This document shows, piece after piece, positions 56,046 through 64,000 of a stretch of DNA of 64,000 nucleotides. The notes beneath the pieces were generated by a model, which saw nothing but the letters and a program-made list of their open reading frames with translations, made no database searches and had not been told where the DNA came from. The position numbers were made by a program, and so were the translations under genes. Every line of letters starts with the position of its first letter. Position 1 is the first letter of the stretch. The stretch spans positions 124,001 to 188,000 of the forward strand of contig NZ_JAERRL010000009.1 in NCBI RefSeq assembly GCF_016741785.1. The letters run 5' to 3'. The DNA is from Streptomyces sp. 7-21. GTDB taxonomy: Bacteria; Actinomycetota; Actinomycetes; Streptomycetales; Streptomycetaceae.

Positions 56046-56312
56046 GTGGCGAACATCAAGTCCCAGATCAAGCGGATCAAGACCAACGAGAAGGCCCGCC
56101 TGCGCAACCAGGCGGTCAAGTCCGAGGTGAAGACGGCCATCCGCCGGGTCCGCGAGGCCGCCGCGGCCGGTAACTACGAGGAGGCCGAGGCCGCCCGCCG
56201 GATCGCCGCCCGCAAGCTGGACAAGGCCGTCAGCAAGGGTGTCCTCCACAAGAACAACGCGGCCAACAAGAAGTCGGCCCTCGCCGCCCGCGTCAACGCC
56301 CTCCAGAGCTGA
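56046..56312 (+). CDS. rpsT: 30S ribosomal protein S20
   Basis: An 88-residue Lys/Arg/Ala-rich helical protein that binds 16S rRNA early in 30S assembly. It begins [20 protein letters not shown] (GTG start) and ends [20 protein letters not shown] plus RVNALQS, as in the family. Divergent from lepA, followed by a strong terminator. Confidence 0.97.
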   Translation: MANIKSQIKRIKTNEKARLRNQAVKSEVKTAIRRVREAAAAGNYEEAEAARRIAARKLDKAVSKGVLHKNNAANKKSALAARVNALQS

Positions 56313-56368
56313 GAGCGATTCCCCCCGCCGCGACGTTCGCCACGCGTCCGAAGGCTTGAACCGCGCGA

Positions 56369-56404
56369 GGCCCCGGACCGCCTTTCCCCGGGCGGTCTGG
56401 GGCC
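56369..56404 (+). terminator. rpsT terminator
   Basis: A 14-bp stem GGCCCCGGACCGCC / GGCGGTCTGGGGCC (one G-U pair) with an 8-nt loop, 56 bases after the rpsT stop; followed by TTCGCGCT. Confidence 0.8.
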
Positions 56405-56433
56405 TTCGCGCTATGCCCGGTACTTTGGAGCGC

Positions 56434-57365
56434 ATGTCGACACCGGGGGGTCGTCGAACCCCTACGCTCAGCCACCGCACCTGTCACGCCCCGCCGCGGG
56501 CAACCCCTACGCCGCCCCGCCGCAACCCCTGCCGGGAGCAGGCGGATACGGCGGCGGATTCGGGCCCCCTGTCCCGGCCCCGCCCGGGCCTCCCGCCAGC
56601 GGTGAGGGCGGCAAGCCCCGCCGGAAACCGGGCTGGCTGTGGGCCCTGGGCGGGGCCGTCGCCGCCTCGGCCGTCTGGGGCGGGACGCTGGCCGCCACCG
56701 GGCGGTTATGGCCCGAAAGCCCTGACCTGGCCGGGTACGCCTATCCCGACGGCATGTGCGAGGCCGCCGACACCGGGGCGTTCCAGGCGGACCTGGAGCC
56801 TGCTGAGGTCAGCGACTGGCCCCAGGAGCTGGGGTACCAGGACGAGGCCCTGGACTTCGGCTCCTGCACGGTATGGCTGCGGCCCATCGGCGGCCGCGAC
56901 GCCAACTACGTCTACCTCACCTATGAGGCGACCTGGCACAAGAGCTCCGACACCGCCGACGAGTTCGGCCCGTCGCTGGTGGGCATGGAGCAGTACGGGG
57001 AAGACGACGAGGACAACGAGTACGCGAGCGAGAAGCTCACCGGGCTGGGCGACGAGTCATACCTCGTCTACCGGACCGACGCCAGTACTGGTGCGCTGAA
57101 CCAGGCGACGCTCGGGGTGCGCGAAGGCTGGTTCGAGTTCAGCCTGACGTGGTCCTCCTACCTCGATTCCGCTGACTACGCCTCGCTGACGGACCAGGAG
57201 CATGTCGCCGAGCTGCTGCGCGAGGCCGCGGCGGCGACCCTGGCCAACCTCCGGGACGGCGGCACCGGCGACGCAGACACCGGAGAAGACGGCGAGAACC
57301 GGCAGGACGGCGAGGACGGGCCGGAGGGGGCGGACAGCCCGCCGTACGACGGCACCCGGGCCTGA
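56434..57365 (+). pseudogene. Membrane-anchored protein gene with a single-base frameshift in a G run
   Basis: An ATG at 56434 begins MSTPGG; after the run of six G at 56445-56450 the coding signal moves to another frame: SSNPYAQPPHLSRPAAGNPY, then a Pro/Gly-rich cytoplasmic tail and a transmembrane helix (WLWALGGAVAASAVWGGTLA). An extracytoplasmic domain follows from about DLAGYAYPDGMCEAADTGAF to the acidic C-terminus. Seven G instead of six would give one intact gene of about 310 codons. The second frame has no ATG or GTG until 56754, which is after the membrane helix. It is either a decayed gene, a slippery-tract variant or a sequencing error. The domain family is not recognised. Confidence 0.65.
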
Positions 57366-57372
57366 CCGGCGG

Positions 57373-57410
57373 CGGGGCCGGGGGGCCGCGCGGGCGGCGC
57401 ACCGGCCCCG
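57373..57410. terminator. Nested hairpin between convergent genes
   Basis: Outer 9-bp stem CGGGGCCGG / CCGGCCCCG with an inner GCCGC / GCGGC stem, between the membrane-protein gene and the small gene at 57469. Confidence 0.45.
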
Positions 57411-57468
57411 GCCCGGGCCGACGCCCTGGCGGCCTGGGGCGCGCTGCGGGCGGCCGGGCCGGTACCGG

Positions 57469-57717
57469 CTACGGCTCGTGGCGTTCCACCCAGCCTTCGT
57501 AGGACTCGGCCAGGGCGGCCAGCTCCGCCGCGTCCGCCGCGGCTGCCTCCTGCGCTGAGAGGACCACGAGCCACTGCGCGTCCTCGGCGTCGTCCTCCCC
57601 CGCCAGCTCCTCGCGCAGCGGGCGCGGCTCCTCCGGCAGGCCGAGCCGCTCGGCCACCTCCGCCGCCACCTCCTCGGCGGCCTCCCGGTCCGGGAGCACC
57701 AGAATCAGATCGCTCAC
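57469..57717 (-). CDS. Small acidic protein of unknown function
   Basis: An 82-residue Glu/Ala-rich protein, MSDLILVLPDREAAEEVAAE to ESYEGWVERHEP. It has a mixed beta-alpha start and then probable helices. No motif is recognised. It is divergent from holA with only about 40 bp between the starts, so they share a promoter region. Confidence 0.75.
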   Translation of the reverse strand: MSDLILVLPDREAAEEVAAEVAERLGLPEEPRPLREELAGEDDAEDAQWLVVLSAQEAAAADAAELAALAESYEGWVERHEP

Positions 57718-57757
57718 GCCGTCAGAGTGTCACAGCGGCGTGGGATGCTGGGCCGCG

Positions 57758-58762
57758 ATGCCCAGGAACATGCCCAGGAAGAAGACCACCGACGATCCCC
57801 TGGCCCCCGTGACGCTCGCCGTCGGCCAGGAGGAACTGCTGATCGACCGCGCCGTCCAGCAGGTTGTGGCCGCCGCTCGCGCGGCGGACGCCGACACCGA
57901 CGTGCGGCAGCTGGACCCGGGGGAGCTGACGCCAGGCACGCTCGCCGGGCTCACCAGCCCGTCGCTGTTCGCGGAGCGGAAGGTCGTGGTCGTGCGGCAG
58001 GCGCAGGACCTGCCCGCCGACGTCGTCAAGGAGGTCAAGGCGTATCTCGCGGCGCCCGCCGAGGAGATCACGCTGGTGCTGCTGTTCACCGGCAGCGGCA
58101 CCAAGGGCAAGGGGCTGCTGGACGCGGCCCGCAAGGCCGGGGCCCGGGAGGTCGCCTGCGCGAAGGTGACGAAGCCGTCGGACCGGCTGGCGTTCGTCCG
58201 CGACGAGTTCCGGGCGGCGGGCCGCAGCGCGACCCCGGCTGCCTGCCAGGCGCTGGTGGACGCCCTCGGCAGCGACCTGCGGGAGCTCGCCTCGGCCTGC
58301 TCGCAGCTCGTCGCCGACACCGACGGCACGATCGACGAGGCCGTCGTCGCCCGCTACTACACGGGCCGTGCGGAGGCGTCCAGCTTCACGGTCGCCGACC
58401 GCGCGGTGGAGGGCCGGGCTGCTGAGGCCCTGGAGGCGCTGCGCTGGGCGCTGGCCACGGGCGTGGCGCCGGTGCTCGTGACCAGCGCGCTCGCCCAGGG
58501 GGTGCGGGCCATCGGGAAGCTGGCCTCCGCGCCCGCGGGGGCACGGCCGGGCGATCTGGCGCGCGAGCTGGGGATGCCGCCGTGGAAGATCGACCGCGTC
58601 CGGCAGCAGATGCGCGGCTGGTCCGCCGACGGCGTCGCGGTGGCGCTGCGCGCCGTCGCCGAGGCCGACCTCGCTGTCAAGGGCGGCGGGTACGACCCGG
58701 GATACGCCCTGGAGCGCGCCGTCCTCACCGTCGCCCGCGCCGCCCGCACGCCGCGCCAGTAG
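57758..58762 (+). CDS. holA: DNA polymerase III subunit delta
   Basis: Clamp-loader subunit that opens the beta clamp. About 334 residues from the ATG at 57758; starts at 57740 (GTG) and 57770 (ATG) are also possible. Typical features are DDPLAPVTLAVGQEELLIDR, LTSPSLFAERKVVVVRQAQD and, in the C-terminal part, MPPWKIDRVRQQMRGWSADG. It is convergent with comEC, as in many actinobacteria. Confidence 0.94.
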   Translation: MPRNMPRKKTTDDPLAPVTLAVGQEELLIDRAVQQVVAAARAADADTDVRQLDPGELTPGTLAGLTSPSLFAERKVVVVRQAQDLPADVVKEVKAYLAAPAEEITLVLLFTGSGTKGKGLLDAARKAGAREVACAKVTKPSDRLAFVRDEFRAAGRSATPAACQALVDALGSDLRELASACSQLVADTDGTIDEAVVARYYTGRAEASSFTVADRAVEGRAAEALEALRWALATGVAPVLVTSALAQGVRAIGKLASAPAGARPGDLARELGMPPWKIDRVRQQMRGWSADGVAVALRAVAEADLAVKGGGYDPGYALERAVLTVARAARTPRQ

Positions 58763-58808
58763 CCGCGCGGGCCGCGCCGGCCGGGCGGCGGCGCGCGGGC
58801 GGGGGCCG

Positions 58809-61280
58809 TCACCGGTGTCCCCGGGCGTGGCCACGGGGGATGCCGCCGTCGGCGGTGAGGGCGAGGGTGCCGTGGACGTCGGTGCGCAGCACGGTGGCCC
58901 CGGCGGCGCGGAGGGCGTCCAGGGTGCTGGGGGCGGGGTGGCCGTACCGGTTGTCCTCGCCGCAGGTGATCAGGGCCAGGGCGGGGTCGAGCCGGTCCAG
59001 CAGCTCCGGGTGCTGGCGGGCCGAGCCGTGGTGGGGGACCTTCAGGACGTCCACGGCGGGCAGGCCGGGGTGGCGGGCCAGCAGCTGCCGCTGCGCGGAG
59101 GGTTCGAGGTCGCCGGGCAGGAGGAGGGTGAGGTCCCGGGCCCGGACCAGGAGGGTGACGCTGGCGTCGTTGGCCGCCAGGCCCGCCGCCCCGGCGCCGG
59201 AAGGGGGCCAGAGCACCTCCCAGCTGAGGTGCTCGCCGAGCCGGTACCGCTCCCCCGGCACGGCCGGCCGCAGCTCCACGCCCGCCGCCGCCGCGATCCG
59301 CTCGGCGAACGCCGCCTGCTCCGGGCTGTCCCGCACCGCGCTGGCCTGGATCGCGCCGACGTCCCTGCCGCGCAGCACGCCGGGCAGGCCCGCCACGTGA
59401 TCGGCGTGGTAGTGGGTGAGGACCAGCAGCGGCACGTGCCGCACGCCCAGGTCCGTCAGGCAGCGGTCCACGGCGGCCGGATCGGGCCCGGTGTCCACGA
59501 CGAGCGCGCTGCCGCCGCCCGCGTTCAGCACCAGGGCGTCGCCCTGGCCGACGTCGCAGGCGACCAGGCGCCAGCCCGGCGGCGGCCAGCCCGTCAGCAC
59601 GCGGGGCAGCGGCGCGGGCCGCACCACGGCGAGGAGCAGCACCAGCGCGGCCAGCACCGCCAGCGGGCGGCGCGGCCCCCGGCGGGCCAGCGTGAGCAGC
59701 GCGACGGTGAGTGCGGCCAGCAGGGCCGCGCCCCGCCAGCCGCCGGGCCAGCCCGCCTCCGCGCCCGGCAGCGCGGCGCCGGTGCGGGCGACCCGGGCGA
59801 TCCACCCGGCGGGCCAGCTCGCCAGCCAGGCCAGGCTTTCGGCGAGCGGCAGGCACAGCGGCGCGGTGGCCAGGGCGGCCCAGCCGAGGACCACCGCGGG
59901 CGCGGCGGCGGGCGCCGCGAGCAGATTGCAGGGGACCGCCACGAGGCTGACCTGGGCGGCGAACACGACGATCACGGGTGCGCACACGACGTGCGCCGCC
60001 ACCGCGGCCGCGCAGGCCCCGGCCACCCGCTGTGGCAGGCCCCGGCGCCGCAGCGACCGCGCCCAGGGCGGGGCAAGCAGCAGCAGCGCGCCGGTCGCCA
60101 GCACGGACAGCAGGAAACCGAACGAGCGCGCCAGCGTGGGGTCGAGGAGCACGAGCAGCAGCACGGCGGCGGCCAGCGCGGGCAGCGCGGCCCGTTCCCG
60201 GCCCGTCGCCATGGCCAGCAGCACCAGGCCGCCGCAGGCGGCGGCCCGCAGCACGCTCGGGTCGGGGCCGCACACCAGGACGAAGCCGGCGAGCAGCCCG
60301 GCGCCGAGCACGGCCGTGGCCCGCAGCGGCAGGCCCAGACGCGGCGCCAGCCCGCCGCGCTCGGCCCGGGCGGCGCGGTGCGCCGGGCCGATAAGCACGC
60401 CCAGCACCAGCGCGACCTGGGCGCCCGAGACCACCACCAGGTGTGTCAGGCCGGTGGCCCGCACTGCCTCCGTCAGGTCCGGCGGCATGCCGGAGTCGTC
60501 GCCGATCACGAGCGCGGGGAGCAGGCCCGCCGCGTCGCCCGGCAGCTCCCGGGCCGCCCGCGTCAGCGACGCCCGCAGCTCCCCGGCCAGGCGGTGCCAG
60601 CGGCCGGGCGGGCTGGTGACCTGGGGCGGGCCGGTGCCGGTGGCGCGCAGCACGGCCGTGAGCTCCGGGTCGCGGCCCGGCACCGGCCGCGCCGTGGTAG
60701 CCGTCACGCGCAGCCGGGTGGAGGGCAGCAGCGCCAGCCAGGGGTCCGCCCGCTCCGGCCGGGTCACCAGCAGCACCGGGGTGCGCACCGACTGCCGGGC
60801 GCCGCCGGGCAGGCGCACCGAGGTGGCCTCCGCCTCGATCAGCACGGCGCCGGGGCGGCCGCCGCTGGCGCGCGCGAGCCGGGGCACCGCCGTGACCGTC
60901 ACCTCGGCGGTGACCACGCCGGGCCCGGCCTCGGGCAGCGGTCCCGCGCGGGCGGCCGCCGCGTGCAGGGCGGCGACGGCGCCGGAGGCGGCCGCGCACA
61001 GCAGGACGGCGGCCAGCGTCACCCGCGGCGCGCGGCCCCGGCGGCGCGCCGCCGCCGCGGTGCCCGAGACGGCGGCGGCTGCCGCCAGGCACACCGTGAC
61101 CGCGGCGGCGGCCAGCGCCGGGGGCAGGCCGGGCGCCAGCGCGGCGGCGCCCCAGGCCGCCAGGGCGGGGGCCACCAGCCGCAGGTCGGCGGGGAGTTCC
61201 TGCCGGGGGCGGGCGGCGCCCAGGGGGTGCCCGGACGCGGCGTGCACGGGGTGGCGGCCCGGCCGCTCAGAGCGTGACAC
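58809..61280 (-). CDS. comEC: ComEC/Rec2-family DNA uptake channel protein
   Basis: An 823-residue membrane protein. N-terminal helices and an OB-like outer domain are followed by the competence domain with many helices (about 230-520, including GLTHLVVVSGAQVALVLGVL). The C-terminal metallo-beta-lactamase domain (about 560-820) has LVLTHYHADHVAGLPG and VPHHGSARQHP. In competent bacteria this imports single-stranded DNA. Its GTG start overlaps the comEA stop by 14 bp, so the two are coupled. Natural competence is not established in streptomycetes, so the role here is uncertain. Confidence 0.92.
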   Translation of the reverse strand: MSRSERPGRHPVHAASGHPLGAARPRQELPADLRLVAPALAAWGAAALAPGLPPALAAAAVTVCLAAAAAVSGTAAAARRRGRAPRVTLAAVLLCAAASGAVAALHAAAARAGPLPEAGPGVVTAEVTVTAVPRLARASGGRPGAVLIEAEATSVRLPGGARQSVRTPVLLVTRPERADPWLALLPSTRLRVTATTARPVPGRDPELTAVLRATGTGPPQVTSPPGRWHRLAGELRASLTRAARELPGDAAGLLPALVIGDDSGMPPDLTEAVRATGLTHLVVVSGAQVALVLGVLIGPAHRAARAERGGLAPRLGLPLRATAVLGAGLLAGFVLVCGPDPSVLRAAACGGLVLLAMATGRERAALPALAAAVLLLVLLDPTLARSFGFLLSVLATGALLLLAPPWARSLRRRGLPQRVAGACAAAVAAHVVCAPVIVVFAAQVSLVAVPCNLLAAPAAAPAVVLGWAALATAPLCLPLAESLAWLASWPAGWIARVARTGAALPGAEAGWPGGWRGAALLAALTVALLTLARRGPRRPLAVLAALVLLLAVVRPAPLPRVLTGWPPPGWRLVACDVGQGDALVLNAGGGSALVVDTGPDPAAVDRCLTDLGVRHVPLLVLTHYHADHVAGLPGVLRGRDVGAIQASAVRDSPEQAAFAERIAAAAGVELRPAVPGERYRLGEHLSWEVLWPPSGAGAAGLAANDASVTLLVRARDLTLLLPGDLEPSAQRQLLARHPGLPAVDVLKVPHHGSARQHPELLDRLDPALALITCGEDNRYGHPAPSTLDALRAAGATVLRTDVHGTLALTADGGIPRGHARGHR

Positions 61281-62319
61281 GGTCCCTGAGCTCCGCCATG
61301 CGGCTCTCGCCGATGCCGGAAACGTCGAGCAGCTGCTCGGTGTCGGTGAACCCGCCGTGCTCCTCGCGGTAGGCGATGATCGCCGCCGCCAGCACCGGCC
61401 CCACGCCGGGGAGGGTGTCGAGCTGCTCCGGGGTCGCCGAGTTGAGGCTGACCGGCCCGGCCGGGAGCGGCGCGGTGCCGCCGGGAGCGGGCGGCGCGGC
61501 CGGTCCGGAGCCGGCGGCCGGTGGCTCGCCGACGACGATCTGCTCGCCGTCCACGAGCGGCCTCGCCCGGTTCAGCCCTGCCAGGCCGGTGCCGGGGCGC
61601 AGACCTCCCGCCTTCTCAAGGGCGTCGGCGACGCGCGAGCCGGAGGGCAGGGAGTAGACACCGGGGTCGCGCACGTCGCCGGTGACGTCGACGACGACGG
61701 GCGGGGCGGTTTCCTCCGGTGACGGCCCAGCCGAGGAGCCCGGCGGCGTGTCCGCGGCCGCCGCGGTGGCACCGGCCGGGTCCGGCGCGCCAGCCGGGGC
61801 GGTGGCGCCGGGGGCGGGCGCTGCTTCGGCGGTGAGCGGCTGCGGGCGGCCGGTGGCGTAGTGGTGCACGGCGAATCCGGCGGCGGTGACGAGCAGCACG
61901 GCAAGCGCCCCCGCCGCCCGGGGATCGAGCGCGAGGCGGATGCGCCGCCACAGCGGGAGCCGGGCGCGGCCCCGGTCCGCCTCCTCCGGCCCGGCCGGTG
62001 CGGTGGCTGTGGCGGCCCCGGGCGCAGGGCGGCGGGGAAGGACCCGCCATCCGGTGGCCGGATCCGGCCGGGCCGCCCGGCCGGGCCGCCGCGGCGTGGC
62101 GCTGCGGGCGTGGCGGGGAGCGCGGCGCCCGGGCCCGGTGCCAGCCCGGGCGGACGGAGGCCGGGACGAGAGGGAACCGGAAGAAGAACGGGGAGAACCA
62201 GCGCGGAACCGCGGCGCACGGGACGCGCGGGACGCGCGGGACGCTTGGGAAAGGAGGGCGCGGTGCCGGCCGCCTGGGGCGGCGCGACGGAACCGGGAGT
62301 GACGTACTGCGGACTGCAT
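61267..62319 (-). CDS. comEA: ComEA-type helix-hairpin-helix protein
   Basis: A membrane-anchored DNA-binding protein of 350 residues from the ATG at 62319; the open frame is longer upstream, and this start is only weakly supported. Residues 1-130 are Arg/Ser/Ala-rich low complexity. A single helix follows (AGALAVLLVTAAGFAVHHYA), then a Pro/Ala linker and a SLBB domain (VVVDVTGDVRDPGVYSLPSG). The C-terminal helix-hairpin-helix pair is LNSATPEQLDTLPGVGPVLA. It overlaps comEC. Confidence 0.9.
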   Translation of the reverse strand: MQSAVRHSRFRRAAPGGRHRALLSQASRASRASRAPRFRAGSPRSSSGSLSSRPPSARAGTGPGRRAPRHARSATPRRPGRAARPDPATGWRVLPRRPAPGAATATAPAGPEEADRGRARLPLWRRIRLALDPRAAGALAVLLVTAAGFAVHHYATGRPQPLTAEAAPAPGATAPAGAPDPAGATAAAADTPPGSSAGPSPEETAPPVVVDVTGDVRDPGVYSLPSGSRVADALEKAGGLRPGTGLAGLNRARPLVDGEQIVVGEPPAAGSGPAAPPAPGGTAPLPAGPVSLNSATPEQLDTLPGVGPVLAAAIIAYREEHGGFTDTEQLLDVSGIGESRMAELRDRVTL

Positions 62320-62451
62320 GTCACCGACGGTAAGGACCCCGGGATGCCGGTGGCGCCGGCGGCGGATATCTGTGGATAACCGGCCCGCCGCGACGCCGCC
62401 CATCGCCCGGGTGGGGGATGTGCCCCTGCTCCCGCGCGCGGCCGGAGCCGG

Positions 62452-63312
62452 TCAGCGGGGGGACACCACGGCGCCCAGCAGGCCAGGACCGGTGTGGGCA
62501 CCGAGGACGGCCCCGACCTCGCTGACGTGGAGGCTGGCCAGCCCCGGCAGCCGTTCCCGCAGCCGCCCGGCGAGCTGGGCCGCGCGCTCGGCCGCCCCCA
62601 GATGGTGCACGGCGACGTCGACCGGCCCGTCCCCCGCGTGCTCGGCCGCCAGCTCCTCCAGCCTGGCGATGGCCCGCGATGCCGTGCGCACCTTCTCCCG
62701 GAGCTCGATGCGGCCCTCGGCCAGTTCCAGCAGCGGCTTGACCGCCAGCGCCGAGCCGAACAGCGCCTGTGCCGTCCCGATCCGCCCGCCGCGCCGCAGG
62801 TGCTCGAGCGTGTCCACGTAGAAGAAGGCCCGGGTGCGCTCCGCCCGCGTCACAGCCCGCGCCACCGCCGCGTCGATCCCCGCCTCCGGCGGGGTCCCGG
62901 CGGCCGCCAGCACCGCGAAGCCGAGGGCCATGGCCACCATGCGGCTGTCCACCACCCGCACCGGCACCGGCGCCTCGCGGGCGGCGAGCACCGCCGCGTC
63001 GTACGTCCCCGAGATCTCGGCCGACAGGTGCAGCGACACCACGCCCTCGGCGCCCGCCGCGGCCGCCGCCCGGTAGGCCTCGGCGAACATCCGCGGGCTC
63101 GGCCGCGACGTCGTCACCGGCTGCTTGTGCTCCAGCGCCTGCGTCAGCCGCCGCGCCGCCTCCTCGGTGCCGTCCTCGAACGCCCGGCCCCCGCACACCA
63201 CCGTCAGCGGCACCACGGTGATGCCGTGGTGCGCCACGACCGCCCCCGGCAGGTAGGCCGTCGAGTCGGTGACGAGGGCGAGCGGGCGGTGCACAGGACG
63301 GCGGGGCGGCAT
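62452..63312 (-). CDS. DegV-family fatty-acid-binding protein
   Basis: A 286-residue protein. DegV/FakB proteins bind a fatty acid and present it to a kinase. It begins RPLALVTDSTAYLPGAVVAH, with the conserved DSTA/DL start, and has VTTSRPSPRMFAEAYR, LSAEISGTYDAAVLAA and VDTLEHLRRGGRIG. The ATG at 63312 is taken; the open frame further upstream overlaps the next gene. 132 bp separate it from comEA. Confidence 0.93.
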   Translation of the reverse strand: MPPRRPVHRPLALVTDSTAYLPGAVVAHHGITVVPLTVVCGGRAFEDGTEEAARRLTQALEHKQPVTTSRPSPRMFAEAYRAAAAAGAEGVVSLHLSAEISGTYDAAVLAAREAPVPVRVVDSRMVAMALGFAVLAAAGTPPEAGIDAAVARAVTRAERTRAFFYVDTLEHLRRGGRIGTAQALFGSALAVKPLLELAEGRIELREKVRTASRAIARLEELAAEHAGDGPVDVAVHHLGAAERAAQLAGRLRERLPGLASLHVSEVGAVLGAHTGPGLLGAVVSPR

Positions 63313-63335
63313 AGGACCGGAGACTAGCGGAGCGA

Positions 63336-63926
63336 TCAGGAACGGCCTTCGCGCGCCTCGGGCGGCAGCTGCTGCGGCTTCTCCTGCGGCACGGGCTTCC
63401 AGTGCCGCAGGGCGCTGGCCTCGATGTCGATCTGCCGCCGCAGCGCCTCCACCGCGTCGTCGTCGTGCCGGGTGACACGGTCCTGGGCGGCGAACCGCAG
63501 CTCGTCCGCCGAGGTGCGCAGCCGCGCCTCGCGCTCCCGCAGCTCCGGCAGCCGGGCCGCCAGCCGGGCCCGGTCCGGCTCGCCCTCCATCAGCGCCGCC
63601 AGCTCGGCGTCGAGCTGCCGGGCGTGGCCGTCGAGCTGGTCGAGCAGCGACAGCGCCTCCCGCAGCGCCGGGTCGCTGGCGGCGCCCGCCGCCAGCGTGG
63701 CCCGGGTGCTGTCGAACGAGGCGCGCAGCGACTTGCGCAGCCGGGCGACCTCGCCGTGCGGGCCGGGCTGGAGGGAACGGGCCGCGAGCGTCGCCTCGCT
63801 CACGGCCCTGCCCACCTGCTCCCGCGTGCGGCGCACCGCGCGCTGCACGGTGCGCACGACGCGGACGACCAGCACCGCGGACATCACGAAGGTCAGCGCG
63901 AGTACGACGAGAGCTATCTCTTTCAC
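63336..63926 (-). CDS. Membrane-anchored coiled-coil protein of unknown function
   Basis: A 196-residue protein. Residues 3-22 are one transmembrane helix (EIALVVLALTFVMSAVLVVR). The rest is helical and highly charged with heptad-like spacing (about 70-170, with RLPELREREARLRTSADELR), so probably a cytoplasmic coiled coil. Its GTG start overlaps the stop of the upstream gene by 4 bp. No family is recognised. Confidence 0.82.
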   Translation of the reverse strand: MKEIALVVLALTFVMSAVLVVRVVRTVQRAVRRTREQVGRAVSEATLAARSLQPGPHGEVARLRKSLRASFDSTRATLAAGAASDPALREALSLLDQLDGHARQLDAELAALMEGEPDRARLAARLPELREREARLRTSADELRFAAQDRVTRHDDDAVEALRRQIDIEASALRHWKPVPQEKPQQLPPEAREGRS

Positions 63927-64000
63927 GGCACTCCTTCACCCCCGTCACCCGGCTGTGGCTGCGGCTCCGGCCCGCGGCTGAAGCGTCCCACCCAGGCTAA
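63923..64000 (-). CDS. 3' end of a gene entering from the right edge
   Basis: The minus strand is open from the window edge and codes for LAWVGRFSRGPEPQ and then a Gly/Glu tail to TGA at 63925-63923, overlapping the next start (GTGA). Only 25 residues are visible, so the family cannot be assigned; a histidine-phosphatase-type gene is one possibility from remembered gene order. Confidence 0.55.
   Translation of the reverse strand, partial: LAWVGRFSRGPEPQPQPGDGGEGVP

Noticed and set aside
58763..58798. Terminator between holA and comEC
   Set aside because: A 7-bp outer stem with a 22-nt loop; GC content alone would give this often.

Overview
The window looks like core chromosome of a high-GC actinobacterium, most likely Streptomyces or a close relative. 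Reasons: very high GC at third codon positions, GTG starts, gene families typical of streptomycetes (a large SARP regulator, DUF6882, DUF3097, the NSS transporter/MetS pair), and a gene order that I recall from streptomycete chromosomes (ppdK ... dusB ... glyS, znuACB, zur, uppS, recO ... leuA ... era, ybeY, phoH ... hrcA/dnaJ ... lepA, rpsT, holA, comEC/comEA). No phage, insertion sequence, CRISPR array, tRNA or rRNA gene was seen.

Region by region. 1-12.6 kb is carbohydrate and central metabolism: a 5'-truncated GH3 glycosidase, an SDR, a twice-frameshifted DUF6882 gene, pyruvate phosphate dikinase, and a ROK repressor divergent from a coupled pair of alpha-glycosidase-type enzymes. dusB follows. 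12.8-18.2 kb holds a large SARP-NB-ARC-TPR regulator and glyS. 18.2-21.5 kb is a zinc uptake operon (znuA, znuC, znuB) plus zur, with two Zur-like boxes over the promoter. 21.7-26.5 kb carries uppS, recO and a TetR/MMPL pair that face each other across a perfect palindrome.

26.6-33.4 kb is the most unusual part. In one direction lie a Crp/Fnr-type regulator, a class III nucleotide-cyclase-domain protein, a large protein with a degenerate P-loop and HEAT-like helices, an SPFH/band-7 protein and a proline-rich M48 membrane peptidase. The cyclase and P-loop proteins share an almost identical Gly-rich beta-type motif, at the C-terminus of one and near the N-terminus of the other, and their genes overlap by 4 bp. 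This resembles pairs in which a receptor and an effector are linked by an amyloid-like signalling motif; I propose a candidate conflict or stress-signalling system with a cyclic-nucleotide output.

33.5-35.5 kb is leuA with a 15-residue Leu-rich leader peptide. 35.6-45.8 kb holds TerB-like, Xre/membrane protein, era, ybeY, phoH, RNase Z and HIT genes and a sodium-dependent transporter with its microprotein. 45.8-48.8 kb is rsmE, dnaJ and hrcA under a CIRCE element. 48.9-57.7 kb has an MBL hydrolase, DUF3097, hemW, an acyl-CoA synthetase, lepA and rpsT. 57.7-64 kb has holA, comEC, comEA, degV and the 3' tail of another gene.

Three single-base deletions in short G/C runs break two otherwise plausible genes; either true pseudogenes or homopolymer errors would explain them. 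Start codons were often moved from the longest open frame to a position with a ribosome binding site; each such choice is stated.
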